Counted from the stretch's first letter, positions 10,275 to 20,703 are shown. The stretch: DNA of 64,000 bases from Erythrobacter sp. 3-20A1M (GCF_018636735.1 NZ_CP045200.1:2634001-2698000); one strand, 5' to 3'. Notes: generated from the sequence alone by a model not told the origin. A program made the numbers and translations.

Positions 10275-11339
10275 TCAGAACCAGAATCGGATCCCGACAA
10301 CGTAATTGGTGACACTGGGATCTTCGCCTGCTGCGCGGGCGAAATCGGCACTGTTCCCGATCTTCCATTCCTGCTCGATCCCTACATAGGGTGCGAATTC
10401 GCGCGCGAATTCATAGCGCAGGCGTAGACCTATTTCGAGCGTATCGAGACCGGCTCCGATGCCCAGCTCAGGAATGTCCTGCGCCGCCAGGTTTACTTCG
10501 GCCCTAGGCTGCAGGATCAGGCGCTGGGTGATGCGTTGATCGATTTCGCCTTCAAGGCGTGCGGTGAGATCTCCCTGATCGGAGAGGAACGCCGCCGCAT
10601 CGACTTCGAAGCGATAAGGCACCAGTCCCTGAATACCCACAACCCCGTAGGTCCGATCGCGCGGTGCAAAATCCTGACGCAAGCCGGTCTGCAGATAGAA
10701 CCACGGGCTTATTGCCCGGCTGTAGAGCGCTTGGACCTCAGCGCTTTCAATTTTCTCGCCAAAGCTCCCTTCACCCTCGGATTTGAACCAGAACTTGTTG
10801 ATGTCGCCACCATAGTAGCCCTGGACGTCCCACAGATATCCATTTTTGTCCTCGCGAACCTGGTACTCCGCGCGGTCTGCCAGGAACCAGAGGAACGTTT
10901 GCCCGCCCTGTTCGCGACGCAGCGCCTCGCGGGACCCGCGCATGGCCTCCGCGCCCCAAATGTCATCGGCCGCACGCGGCGGTCCCGATCCGGCATCCGC
11001 CGGCGGAGGACCCTCGGGGATCGGCATCGCCATCGCGCCCATATTCATCTGGGAATGATCCATTTCGCCCATGTCCATCTGCGAATGGTCCATGGGCATC
11101 ACCGGGTCCGCAGTCGTCGCAGCGCCTTGTTCCATCGTTCCATGATCCATCGCACCTTCGGCGGGCGCAGGGTCAACGGCGGGCTTTGCCGGGGATGTGG
11201 CTGGCTTCTGCGCCGGCGCAGGCGTGGGTTCGGGGGTTGGCGTCGGCGTGGGCGCCGGCGTCGGCATTGTGTGACCGGCATGCTGCGCCATCGCGGGCGT
11301 CGCAACGCCTAGCATGAGGAGTGCGAACAGCGTCTTCAT
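10275..11339 (-). CDS. copB: Outer-membrane copper-resistance protein CopB
   Basis: A 354-residue protein with a signal peptide (ending PAMAQ). A Thr-Pro repeat and a Met/His-rich segment (repeats of MDHSQM.MGEM, roughly residues 75-110) bind copper in the family. The C-terminal CopB/PcoB barrel runs from 'DDIWGAEAMRGSREALRREQGG' to a terminal 'VVGIRFWF', the aromatic ending of outer-membrane proteins. CopB works with the multicopper oxidase CopA, whose stop overlaps this start by 4 bp, so the two are translationally coupled. Confidence 0.95.
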   Translation of the reverse strand: MKTLFALLMLGVATPAMAQHAGHTMPTPAPTPTPTPEPTPAPAQKPATSPAKPAVDPAPAEGAMDHGTMEQGAATTADPVMPMDHSQMDMGEMDHSQMNMGAMAMPIPEGPPPADAGSGPPRAADDIWGAEAMRGSREALRREQGGQTFLWFLADRAEYQVREDKNGYLWDVQGYYGGDINKFWFKSEGEGSFGEKIESAEVQALYSRAISPWFYLQTGLRQDFAPRDRTYGVVGIQGLVPYRFEVDAAAFLSDQGDLTARLEGEIDQRITQRLILQPRAEVNLAAQDIPELGIGAGLDTLEIGLRLRYEFAREFAPYVGIEQEWKIGNSADFARAAGEDPSVTNYVVGIRFWF

Positions 11340-13198
11340 TCGCTTTCTCCCACGCGCTTGAGATCGGGCGCGCCATCTCGCGCTGCCACCGTGACAATCT
11401 GAAACATCCCAGCGTGCATGTGATAGAGCAGGTGGCAGTGGAACGCCCAGTCGCCAGGCTCGTCAGGGGTCAGGTCGAACATGGCGCTCCCGCCGGGCTG
11501 GACGATCACGGTGTGCTTCTGCGGCTGTCGGTCGGGCGGCGCACCGTTGACCAGTTCGAAGAAGTGCCCGTGGAGATGGATCGGGTGCGCCATCATGCTG
11601 TTGTTAACGAGCTTCACCCGCACCCGCTCGTTGTAGGCGAAGCGTATCGGCTCTTCGCTGACCGAGGAGAACTTCTTCCCATCGAACGACCACATGAACC
11701 GCTCCATGTTGCCAGTCAGGTGGATCTCCATCTGCCGCGATGGGGTACGCAGATCGTCATTGGGCGCAAGCGCGACGAGATCCTTGTAGGTGAGCACCTT
11801 GTGCCGCAGCCCGTCGAGCCCAATGCCCGGGTCGCCCATCCGGTCGACGGGATTCATCGCCACCATGTCGAGCCCCGGCCCCACCTTAACGTCGGGCGGG
11901 AGTTTGGAGGTATCGCGCATGTTCATGCCGCCCATGTCCATGCCGCCCATCGGCTCGGGCGCGGTGGTCATGGCTGGATTTGCTCCACCTCCCATCGTTC
12001 CATGTCCCATGGCGGAATGATCCATCCCCTCCATGGCGCCGCCGCTACCTGCCATGCCGGCCATGCCTCCTGCGCCATGGTCCATCCCGCTCATCCCCAT
12101 GTCGGCCATGGTTAGCAGCGGCGGGTCGCGCAGCGCCGGGACCGCTGCACGCGCGCCGGGACGGCTGGCGAGCGTGGCCACCGCCATGCCGGATCTATCC
12201 ATCGATTCGGCGACGATGGTCATCGCCTCGCCGGTTGGCTCGACGACGAAGTCGTAGGTTTCGGCGGTGCCGATCTGGAACTCCTCAACCGGCACCGGGC
12301 GCACGTTCTGGCCATCGGCCGCCACAATATGCATCCGCGCGCCCGGGATGCGGACGTTGAAGAAGCTCATCGCGCTGCCGTTGATCACCCGGATGCGCAC
12401 CCGCTCGCCGGGGTTGAACAGGAACTCCATCCCCTCTTTTGGACCGTGTCCATTGGCAAGGTAGGTGTATGTCGAACCGGTCACGTCAAGGATGTCGGTC
12501 GGCATCATGCGCATCTTCGCCCACATCCGCCGGTCAGCGCCGCTCAGCGGATAGTCGTCGGTCCAGGTCGTCTTCTGGTAATTGAAGTAGCCTTCGCCCT
12601 TCTTGAGCTTGTCCATGATCGCATGCGGCATCATCGAGGTGAACTCGCTCAGCAGCAGCACATAATCGCGGTCGGCCTGCACCGGGTCGGTTCCGGCGGG
12701 ATCGATCACGATCGGCCCATAGTGCCCCGCCTGCTCCTGGAGGTCCGAGTGACTGTGCCACCAATATGTGCCGCTCTGGCGGATCGCGGGGAGATCGTAG
12801 GTGAAAGTCTGTCCGGGCTTGATACCTGGAAAGCTGACCCCCGGAACCCCGTCGAACTGGAACGGTACCAGCAGGCCGTGCCAGTGGATCGAGCTGTCGG
12901 CATCAAGCGTGTTGGTGACGTTGATCCGGACCGGCTCGCCTTCGCGAAGGCGCACAAGCGGTCCGGGCACGCTGCCGTTGACCGCTATTCCGTGACCGCG
13001 GCGGCCCTGCACGAGGCGCGGCCCTTCACCGATGGTCAGGTCGATGCTGGCGCCGGACACTTCGTCGAACCCTTGCCGGATAAGGCCTCCGTTTAGATCA
13101 GCGCCCCGCGCCCAGGCCGGGGTCAGCGCTGTCAGTCCGATGACGCTGGCAGCACCCGCGCCCGCGCCCAGAAAACCTCGTCGATTGATCGTCTGCAT
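11336..13198 (-). CDS. copA: Tat-exported multicopper oxidase CopA
   Basis: A 620-residue PcoA/CopA-type multicopper oxidase. The ATG at 13198 gives a twin-arginine signal (NRRGFLGAGAGAASVIGL). Copper-centre motifs are HWHGLL, HSHSDLQEQ, HPIHLHGHFFEL and HCHLLYHMHAGMF. A long Met/His/Gly insertion (about residues 375-430) should bind extra copper. It probably oxidises Cu(I) in the periplasm. A conserved ECF-type promoter (TGAGGGGA-N13-GCGTA) ends about 33 bp upstream and overlaps the end of the sigma gene, so copAB can be transcribed directly by that sigma. Confidence 0.96.
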   Translation of the reverse strand: MQTINRRGFLGAGAGAASVIGLTALTPAWARGADLNGGLIRQGFDEVSGASIDLTIGEGPRLVQGRRGHGIAVNGSVPGPLVRLREGEPVRINVTNTLDADSSIHWHGLLVPFQFDGVPGVSFPGIKPGQTFTYDLPAIRQSGTYWWHSHSDLQEQAGHYGPIVIDPAGTDPVQADRDYVLLLSEFTSMMPHAIMDKLKKGEGYFNYQKTTWTDDYPLSGADRRMWAKMRMMPTDILDVTGSTYTYLANGHGPKEGMEFLFNPGERVRIRVINGSAMSFFNVRIPGARMHIVAADGQNVRPVPVEEFQIGTAETYDFVVEPTGEAMTIVAESMDRSGMAVATLASRPGARAAVPALRDPPLLTMADMGMSGMDHGAGGMAGMAGSGGAMEGMDHSAMGHGTMGGGANPAMTTAPEPMGGMDMGGMNMRDTSKLPPDVKVGPGLDMVAMNPVDRMGDPGIGLDGLRHKVLTYKDLVALAPNDDLRTPSRQMEIHLTGNMERFMWSFDGKKFSSVSEEPIRFAYNERVRVKLVNNSMMAHPIHLHGHFFELVNGAPPDRQPQKHTVIVQPGGSAMFDLTPDEPGDWAFHCHLLYHMHAGMFQIVTVAARDGAPDLKRVGESE

Positions 13199-13230
13199 TG
13201 GATGTCCCAAAAGCCCGTGATAATTCGGGT

Positions 13231-13256
13231 TACGCACTAGGCCGCTTGTCCCCTCA
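13231..13256 (-). promoter_or_regulatory. ECF-type promoter for copAB
   Basis: On the minus strand the -35-like TGAGGGGA (13249-13256) is separated by exactly 13 bases from GCGTA (13231-13235). The same two boxes with the same spacing occur at 14578-14603 and 14614-14639. It overlaps the last codon of the sigma-factor gene and gives a predicted leader of about 25 bases before copA. Confidence 0.75.
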
Positions 13257-13814
13257 TTCAAAATCAAGTTTTTTTCTGAGTGTGCGGCGCGCACGATAGA
13301 CAAGCGCCTCGGCCGCCTTCTCGGTAATCCCTAGAAACGCGGCCGCTTCGGCGTGGCTTCGTCCGTCTATCGCCACGAGGACCAGCGCTTCGCGAAGTCT
13401 CACCGGCAGCCTGTCGATCTCGGCGAACGTCTGGAGAAGCGCCTGCCTGTCCGAGGCCTCGGTTTCAGGCGAGGGTGCCGAATCGGGTGCGAGTTCGGGC
13501 TCCTGCGCACCTCCAAAGCCTAGAAATTGCGCGGCCTTTCGCCGGCGCAACCGATCGCGACACTTGTTCAAAGTCATGGTGGTAAGCAGCGGGAGTACGG
13601 GGCGCCCCGGATCGAACTGCGCGCGGGAAATCCACGCCGAGGCAAGTGCGTTCTGGACAGCGTCTTCGGCCTCACCATGTGCGCCGAGCATTCGCACGGA
13701 AGTCGCAAGCAGCCGCGGAAGATGGGGTTTCACCAGCTGGGTGAACGCAAGACGGTCCCCGGCGACAACCTTAGAGACCAGTTCCTGCTCATCGGTTTTG
13801 CCATGCCCCGGCAC
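13254..13814 (-). CDS. ECF sigma factor (CnrH-like)
   Basis: A 186-residue sigma-70 family protein. Region 2 ('AFTQLVKPHLPRLLATSVRMLGAHGEAEDAVQNAL..AW') melts and binds the -10. A Pro/Glu linker leads to region 4 ('RLPVRLREALVLVAIDGRSHAEAAAFLGITEKAAEALVYRARRTLRKKL'), which binds the -35. The start is GTG at 13814, six bases after the X gene stop. With the two upstream genes it reproduces the order of cnrYXH of Cupriavidus (anti-sigma, periplasmic sensor, sigma), which there controls Ni/Co efflux. Here the adjacent targets are copper genes. Confidence 0.9.
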   Translation of the reverse strand: MPGHGKTDEQELVSKVVAGDRLAFTQLVKPHLPRLLATSVRMLGAHGEAEDAVQNALASAWISRAQFDPGRPVLPLLTTMTLNKCRDRLRRRKAAQFLGFGGAQEPELAPDSAPSPETEASDRQALLQTFAEIDRLPVRLREALVLVAIDGRSHAEAAAFLGITEKAAEALVYRARRTLRKKLDFE

Positions 13815-13820
13815 CCGGCA

Positions 13821-14261
13821 TCATTCCGGCGGCGAACCGGTCAGCGACCGGGCAACCTGCCGGTCGAATTCGCGCTGCTGGTTCTCGTCCAGGATCTCGC
13901 GCATCCCAAAAACATGGCGCACCGTCGACTTCTGCAGCTCGCCCAGGCTGATATGAACCTGGTCAATAGCGGCGCTGACCTCTGGGCCGTATTCATGCTC
14001 GCGATCCATGGCAGCAGCCAACCCTGCATTCGCACGGCGTACGGCCAGCTCGAGCTGTGCGTTCTCGATCGCGTAGCGTTCTTCCAGGCGGTCCAGTCGA
14101 TCGTCCTGATCCGCCGTCAGCTCGAGCTGTTCGTGAACGAAATCGTGAAGACCGCTCGGCCCGGGCGATGCAAACCACCGGTCGGCTGCCAGCGCGCCGA
14201 GAATCCCGGCCAGAGCAGCCAGCAGAATGGCGGCAAGGATCTGATATCTGGAGAATCTCAT
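13821..14261 (-). CDS. Periplasmic heavy-metal sensor (CnrX-like)
   Basis: A 146-residue protein with one N-terminal membrane anchor (residues about 8-26) and an all-helical periplasmic domain. 'HDFVHEQLELTADQDDRLDRLEERYAIENAQLE' and 'VHISLGELQKSTVRHVFGMREILDENQQREF' resemble CnrX/Spy-like hairpins, with His and Glu residues that could bind metal. In the known CnrYXH system, metal binding by X weakens Y's hold on the sigma factor. It overlaps the Y gene by 4 bp. The metal it senses cannot be decided from sequence; copper is likely from context. Confidence 0.85.
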   Translation of the reverse strand: MRFSRYQILAAILLAALAGILGALAADRWFASPGPSGLHDFVHEQLELTADQDDRLDRLEERYAIENAQLELAVRRANAGLAAAMDREHEYGPEVSAAIDQVHISLGELQKSTVRHVFGMREILDENQQREFDRQVARSLTGSPPE

Positions 14262-14542
14262 GGTGCGGCGTGGAGCAGTGCGGAAGGCGACAGCCGGGCG
14301 TCGTTGCTCAGCAAATAGGTCGGGCTCTGAGCATAGACCGGTGCCTGGACCGTACCGGCTCCCGCACCGAGCCCGACTGCGAACAGGCCTGCGAAAAGCG
14401 CTGCACGGAATGTCCTTTCCCGCCGGGCGTTCATCTCACCCACGCGTTCCCAGACTTTCTCCATGAAATCGTCGGGCATGCACGGCGGGACTTCGTGAGC
14501 AAGGGCTTCCAGGATTGAATCCAGCTGATGTTTGACGGGCAT
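14258..14542 (-). CDS. Short transmembrane anti-sigma factor (CnrY-like)
   Basis: A 94-residue protein with a cytoplasmic N-terminal part (MPVKHQLDSILEALAHEVPPCMPDDFMEKVWERVGEMN), one TM helix near residues 45-65, and a short periplasmic tail. Size, topology and gene order match CnrY, which sequesters the sigma factor through its short cytosolic helices. The ATG at 14542 has AAGGA at good spacing. Recognition rests on context and topology because these proteins are poorly conserved. It is first in the Y-X-H operon, behind its own copy of the ECF promoter motif. Confidence 0.75.
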   Translation of the reverse strand: MPVKHQLDSILEALAHEVPPCMPDDFMEKVWERVGEMNARRERTFRAALFAGLFAVGLGAGAGTVQAPVYAQSPTYLLSNDARLSPSALLHAAP

Positions 14543-14577
14543 CTCGCGATCCTTCGCTAACTGTCTGCCTCAATACA

Positions 14578-14603
14578 TACGCGTGGCTTGCGCTCTCCCC
14601 TCA
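14578..14603 (-). promoter_or_regulatory. ECF-type promoter for the Y-X-H operon
   Basis: Minus-strand TGAGGGGA (14596-14603), a 13-base spacer, then GCGTA (14578-14582). The predicted transcript starts about 30 bases before the anti-sigma ATG. Identical boxes occur before copA and before the divergent operon, so the sigma factor probably activates its own operon. Confidence 0.78.
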
Positions 14604-14622
14604 CCAAATTTTTTGAGGGGAG
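14595..14622. repeat. Palindrome formed by back-to-back -35 boxes
   Basis: A perfect 9-bp inverted repeat (CTCCCCTCA and TGAGGGGAG) with a ten-base AT-rich centre. Each arm contains one -35-like TGAGGGGA, so the palindrome is explained by two divergent sigma-dependent promoters facing outwards. A terminator is unlikely because it lies at the 5' ends of both operons. Confidence 0.8.
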
Positions 14623-14639
14623 GCCGCTTGGCATGCGTA
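14614..14639 (+). promoter_or_regulatory. ECF-type promoter for the divergent metal operon
   Basis: Plus-strand TGAGGGGA (14614-14621), 13 bases, GCGTA (14635-14639), matching the other two sites in boxes and spacing. It lies about 50 bases before the first gene of the 14.7-20.7 kb operon. Confidence 0.78.
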
Positions 14640-14687
14640 GGTGGCTGTACAGGCATTGTTAACGCGCCGTGAAAGGACACCGCCGAT

Positions 14688-15344
14688 ATGAAACCAGTCC
14701 ATCTTCTGACGCTCCTTTGTGCGGCAATGCTGTCCGTCAGCCCGGCTCAAGCGCATGGTGATGAAGATCATGGCAATGCAGCGAGCACCCCGGCGGCCTC
14801 CGCACCCAAGCAAGACAATCATGATGTGATGGAAGCGCAGCCCGCGTCGGGGCAAGCTGAAGAGGGCCATGGCGCTGCCGGTCACGACGAGGCCGCGGGA
14901 GGGCACGACGAAGCCGGCGAAGGCGGTTTCGTCGCCGTACTCAAGAAGCTACACCCCGCAACGATACACTTTCCGATCGCCCTGTTTCTGATGGCGGCGT
15001 TGACCGAGCTGTTCGTCATCGCGCGACGCGGCGCTGGTCTCGAACCCGCGGTTCGGGTCATGATCTATGGCGGCGCGGCCGGCGCCGTGGTCGCAGCTCT
15101 CTTCGGGTGGATCCACACCGGCATCTGGTTCGGCGGTGACACCGTGATGCAGGTCCATCGCTGGAACGGGACTCTGCTTGCCGCACTCGGCCTGGTACTT
15201 GCCGTGCTCGCGAGCGGCCAACGGGACAGCCGGGCGCCGCTGCGTGTTCTGCTGTTCACCATGGCGATTCTGCTTCTAGGCCAAGGCTTCCTCGGCGGGG
15301 AACTCGCCCATGGGCCCGATCACCTTGGACTCTCCTGGATTTGA
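14688..15344 (+). CDS. His-rich DUF2231 membrane protein
   Basis: A 218-residue protein with a signal peptide (ending AQA) and a His/Glu/Gly-rich periplasmic stretch (HGDEDHG to GGHDEAGEGG). The C-terminal membrane domain has about four helices and the DUF2231 signature 'HPATIHFPIALFLMAALTELF'. Conserved His residues and 'MQVHRWNG' in the helices suggest haem or metal coordination, as proposed for this poorly characterised family. It is the first gene of the operon driven by the ECF-type promoter. A second DUF2231 protein closes the same operon at 20.2 kb. Confidence 0.88.
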   Translation: MKPVHLLTLLCAAMLSVSPAQAHGDEDHGNAASTPAASAPKQDNHDVMEAQPASGQAEEGHGAAGHDEAAGGHDEAGEGGFVAVLKKLHPATIHFPIALFLMAALTELFVIARRGAGLEPAVRVMIYGGAAGAVVAALFGWIHTGIWFGGDTVMQVHRWNGTLLAALGLVLAVLASGQRDSRAPLRVLLFTMAILLLGQGFLGGELAHGPDHLGLSWI

Positions 15345-15355
15345 AGGAACGTAAT

Positions 15356-15781
15356 ATGCGAAGCTTAAAACGGTACAGATTGCCCGGGCTGGTTATGACC
15401 GGCGCGGCACTTCTTGGGTTGTCGGCGTGTGATCGCCAGCCTTCCGCTATTCCGGAAGGTGAAGCGGTACCCGCCGACAGCTCTACACCCACGACCGAGG
15501 TAGCTCGACCGGTCCCCGCCCCCGCTCTGACAGCGAATGATCGGTCGAACACGACCCAGGCCGACACTTCACCGGATCAGGCCAGTAATCGCGTTTCACC
15601 GACACGCGCGGGGGACGACCCCGCCTCAGTCAAGCCGGCAGCCAAGCCAGCGGCTGCGTCTTCGAGCCCGAAGCCTGTATTGAAGCCCACGGCCAGCCCC
15701 ACGGCACAGCCGGAAATGGTCGATCCGCACGCAGGACACGACATGCAGCCCATGCCCGACCACGACATGAGCGACATGTGA
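15356..15781 (+). CDS. Pro/Ala-rich lipoprotein with His/Met tail
   Basis: A 141-residue protein. The lipobox LGLSAC follows a short hydrophobic segment, then about 100 residues of low-complexity Ala/Pro/Ser/Thr sequence. The C-terminal 'HAGHDMQPMPDHDMSDM' looks like a copper-binding tail on a flexible tether. The ATG at 15356 has GAAGGA at good spacing; the TTG at 15341 overlaps the previous stop and is less likely. No known family is recognised. The position between DUF2231 and DUF411 genes and the Met/His tail suggest a membrane-tethered copper scavenger (inference). Confidence 0.75.
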   Translation: MRSLKRYRLPGLVMTGAALLGLSACDRQPSAIPEGEAVPADSSTPTTEVARPVPAPALTANDRSNTTQADTSPDQASNRVSPTRAGDDPASVKPAAKPAAASSSPKPVLKPTASPTAQPEMVDPHAGHDMQPMPDHDMSDM

Positions 15782-15792
15782 AAGGAGTGAAG

Positions 15793-16269
15793 ATGACAAC
15801 CAAAGATCTGCATCAGCCCGTTCGCCGATTTCGCGCAGGATTCTCCGCGTTGTCCCTGACGATCCTTGCGGCATGTACCAGCGCGGCGCAGGCCGCGCCC
15901 TATGTGATGTTCCGCGATCCGCAATGCGGATGCTGCGAGGAGTGGGCCAAGCACGTGCGCGGTGGGCTCGATCATGACGTTACGGTTCGCGAGGATCGGC
16001 CGATGACCGAGGTAAAAGATCAAGCCGGCGTGCCCGACGCTTTGCGCTCGTGCCACACGATGGAAATTGAGGGCTATGTGATTGAAGGGCATGTGCCCGC
16101 CCGCGAGATTGCCCGATTACTTAGGGAGCGGCCGGAGGGCGTGCGCGGCCTGGCCGTCGCCGGAATGCCGCTCGGGTCCCCCGGCATGGAAGCCGGCGGG
16201 AGAACGCAGCCCTATCAAGTCGTTTCCTTCGGATCTGGCAGCGAAACGGTTTACGCTACCTATCCCTGA
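15793..16269 (+). CDS. DUF411 metal-binding protein
   Basis: A 158-residue exported protein with hydrophobic leader '[17 protein letters not shown]' and the DUF411 thioredoxin-like domain. The domain contains '[17 protein letters not shown]', a redox-type CxCC motif, and the conserved '[20 protein letters not shown]' and '[10 protein letters not shown]' blocks. Family members occur in copper and silver resistance loci and are thought to bind metal in the periplasm. The leader contains AAC, so it could also be a lipoprotein. The ATG at 15793 is preceded by AAAGGAG. Confidence 0.9.
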   Translation: MTTKDLHQPVRRFRAGFSALSLTILAACTSAAQAAPYVMFRDPQCGCCEEWAKHVRGGLDHDVTVREDRPMTEVKDQAGVPDALRSCHTMEIEGYVIEGHVPAREIARLLRERPEGVRGLAVAGMPLGSPGMEAGGRTQPYQVVSFGSGSETVYATYP

Positions 16270-16289
16270 CAAGCCGCAAGGAGATCAGA

Positions 16290-18658
<2,369 letters not shown>

Positions 18659-18662
<4 letters not shown>

Positions 18663-19075
18663 TCACCGCGCTTCTCATCGGCGTTGTGTTGTTCATTCTG
18701 GGTCTTTCGCTCCACCTGGGGATGCTTCGTCTGGCCAAGCGGGTCTCGCCCCCCGGGCGAGCTCCACGCGGACCCCGCCTGGTCGGCGGCTCGCTGATAG
18801 TCCTTGTCAGCCATTTGGCTGTGGCTGCCTTGTTTGCGCTCGGCTTTGCCTTCGCCGCCAGTCTCGGGCTGGGGGGGTTCGCCAAGGAACCGTCGATGAC
18901 TTGGATGGATTACTATTACTTCTCGCTGATCACGGTCACCACCGTCGGTTTGGGAGACATTTATCCTACGCAGCATTTGCGGGTGATCACCGGAATTGCA
19001 TCGCTCACCGGTTTTCTCCTGATCAGCTGCTCCGCCCAGTACGTCTATCAAACCATGAGCAAACAGGAGGAATGA
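18659..19075 (+). CDS. Two-TM ion channel with TVGLGD filter
   Basis: A 138-residue protein with an N-terminal helix, a second TM helix around residues 43-68, a re-entrant pore loop '[19 protein letters not shown]', and a C-terminal helix. The filter TVGLGD differs from the canonical TVGYGD by Leu for Tyr but is still channel-like. It is translationally coupled (4-bp overlap) to the copper ATPase and abuts the DUF305 gene, an unusual place for a potassium channel. It may supply counter-ion flow for ATPase-driven Cu export; that is only inference. Confidence 0.85.
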
Positions 19076-19650
19076 ATGGCCGAAAATCAACAATCACATC
19101 CATCGGGAGGGGGGGGCGGTTACGTACGCTTCATGTCGATGATCGCGACGTCCACCGTCGTCATGTTCTTGCTGATGTATGCGAACACCTACAGCGCCGA
19201 TCACATGTTCTGGAGCGAGACCCGTTTCTGGATGGCCTTCGTCATGGGCGCGGCGATGATGGTGATCATGCTGCTGTTCATGTGGTCGATGCACAAGAAC
19301 AAGACCAAGAATTTCATCATTCTGGGCACCGCAGTGGTGGTCTTCAGCCTGGCGTTGTGGCTGGTGCGCAGCCAGTCAACGGTCACCGATACCGAGTACA
19401 TGAAGGCGATGATCCCTCACCACTCGATCGCGATCATGACCAGCGAACGGGCCCACATCCGCGATCCGCGGGTGCGCGACTCGCCAAGGACATCATCGTC
19501 GCGCAGCGCCGCGAGATCGCCGAAATGAAATATCTGATCGAAGATATCGAGAGAAACGGAGTGCGCACCGCAGAACGGCAGCCGCGGCCCGCCGAAATGG
19601 CTCCCAAGGCCGCGCCCCTGGCCACTCCGGTAGAGGAGAATGCACAGTGA
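19076..19650 (+). pseudogene. DUF305 protein gene with single-base frameshift
   Basis: The first frame encodes about 130 residues: three TM helices and then the DUF305 signature 'YMKAMIPHHSIAIMTSERAHIRDPRVR'. At about 19474-19479 the frame shifts. The continuation 'LAKDIIVAQRREIAEMKYLIEDIERNG' is the normal end of the family but lies in a different frame, reaching a stop at 19648-19650 that overlaps the next gene. One missing base (CGCCGA to CGCGA, for example) explains it. The shifted first frame ends at 19528. DUF305 proteins are ferritin-like and common in metal loci. It could be a true pseudogene or a sequencing error. Confidence 0.85.
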
Positions 19651-20144
19651 TCCGCCTAGCACCGATTGCCGCACTTGGTTTGCTGGCGCTGACCGCCTGC
19701 AACCAGAACACCGATCCGGGGAACGACCGGGAGGCTCAACTCGAGCCTGCGCCGACACCGGCGCCCAAGATGGGCGCCGCCGAGGCACTGTCCGGCGTCG
19801 CGACCGGAGCAATCCAGCCGGAGACCATGAGCGATGCCGATATCGCGAGTCTGGGGGGAATGAGCGGCAAGTGTTCGCTCCGTCTGACCGCGGTCGGCTT
19901 CCCGTCGTTCGTCTACGACGATCCGCAGGGCACGGGCGTCATCAAGCTCAACGGCAAGCTGATCCCGCTGGCCTCGCGCGGCCAAGGCAAGTTTGCGGAT
20001 GGAGGCCTGCGGGTCGAGCTGCGCCCGGTCGATCAGGAGTTTGGCGACGATGGCAGGCGCGAAGCCGAGATGATCATCTGGCTCCCAGAAGCGAAGGATG
20101 AGCTGGGCTTCCGTGGGTACGAGGTGTGCCCCCAGAAGCGATGA
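19647..20144 (+). CDS. Hypothetical lipoprotein in copper operon
   Basis: A 165-residue protein with lipobox LTAC after a short leader. An acidic/Pro linker is followed by about 110 residues starting at 'MSDADIASLGGMSGKCSLRLTAVGFPSFVYDD' and ending 'LGFRGYEVCPQKR'. Two Cys (about residues 76 and 161) could form a disulphide. I do not recognise the domain with certainty. The start is a GTG that overlaps the stop of the DUF305 gene by 4 bp (GTGA), so it is translated with its upstream neighbours even if those are frameshifted. Confidence 0.8.
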   Translation: MIRLAPIAALGLLALTACNQNTDPGNDREAQLEPAPTPAPKMGAAEALSGVATGAIQPETMSDADIASLGGMSGKCSLRLTAVGFPSFVYDDPQGTGVIKLNGKLIPLASRGQGKFADGGLRVELRPVDQEFGDDGRREAEMIIWLPEAKDELGFRGYEVCPQKR

Positions 20145-20193
20145 AGGAAGCAAACAACGCTTAATCGAAGGAAGGTTTCAAGGAGTACAGCCC

Positions 20194-20703
20194 ATGCCGC
20201 CGGTTCATCCCGCCCTTGTCCATTACCCCGTAGCACTGGGAGTCGCCTCAGTCATCGCCGACACCGTCGCCGCGGTTGCAGGGTTTCCGCAGCTGTTCGT
20301 CCTTGGCCAATGGTCGATGGCGATTGCAGCGGCAGGTGCGGCCGTGGCCGCGCCGGCCGGGTATTGGGACATGAAGCGGGATGACCTGGCGCATGAGACG
20401 CACGAACTCGTCCACCTGCACATGAAGTCCGGTCTGACACTCGTTGTTGCGCTAGTGATCGCCGCGATCTGGCGCTGGTCGCTCGATAGCCCGGGACTGA
20501 TTTATCTGGTGTTTGCCTGGATCATCCTGTTCGGCTTGGCCCTGCAGGCCTGGATGGGCGGCGAAATCGTCTACGCCCATGGGGGCGGGGTTGCCGCCGC
20601 TGGGCAAGGAACTGCGCCTGAAGAAGAAGCCAAGAGGCCGTCGCGAAGGTTCTACCGCGTCGTGATGGGAACGGGTAGTGCTCCCCGAAAGAACGACCAG
20701 TGA
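20194..20703 (+). CDS. DUF2231 membrane protein
   Basis: A 169-residue protein with four TM helices. It opens with 'MPPVHPALVHYPVALGVASVIAD', the DUF2231 signature with paired His, and contains 'THELVHLHMKSGL', further conserved His. It has no His-rich N-terminal extension, unlike the DUF2231 protein at 14.7 kb. The ATG at 20194 follows AGGAG at good spacing; an upstream in-frame start overlaps the previous gene and adds unrelated residues. It ends the 14.7-20.7 kb operon. Function is unknown; membrane haem/metal electron transfer is often suggested. Confidence 0.88.
   Translation: MPPVHPALVHYPVALGVASVIADTVAAVAGFPQLFVLGQWSMAIAAAGAAVAAPAGYWDMKRDDLAHETHELVHLHMKSGLTLVVALVIAAIWRWSLDSPGLIYLVFAWIILFGLALQAWMGGEIVYAHGGGVAAAGQGTAPEEEAKRPSRRFYRVVMGTGSAPRKNDQ

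Noticed and set aside
14595-14622. Rho-independent terminator
   Set aside because: The T-run is in the loop rather than after the stem, and the hairpin lies at the 5' ends of two divergent operons; the paired promoter boxes explain it.
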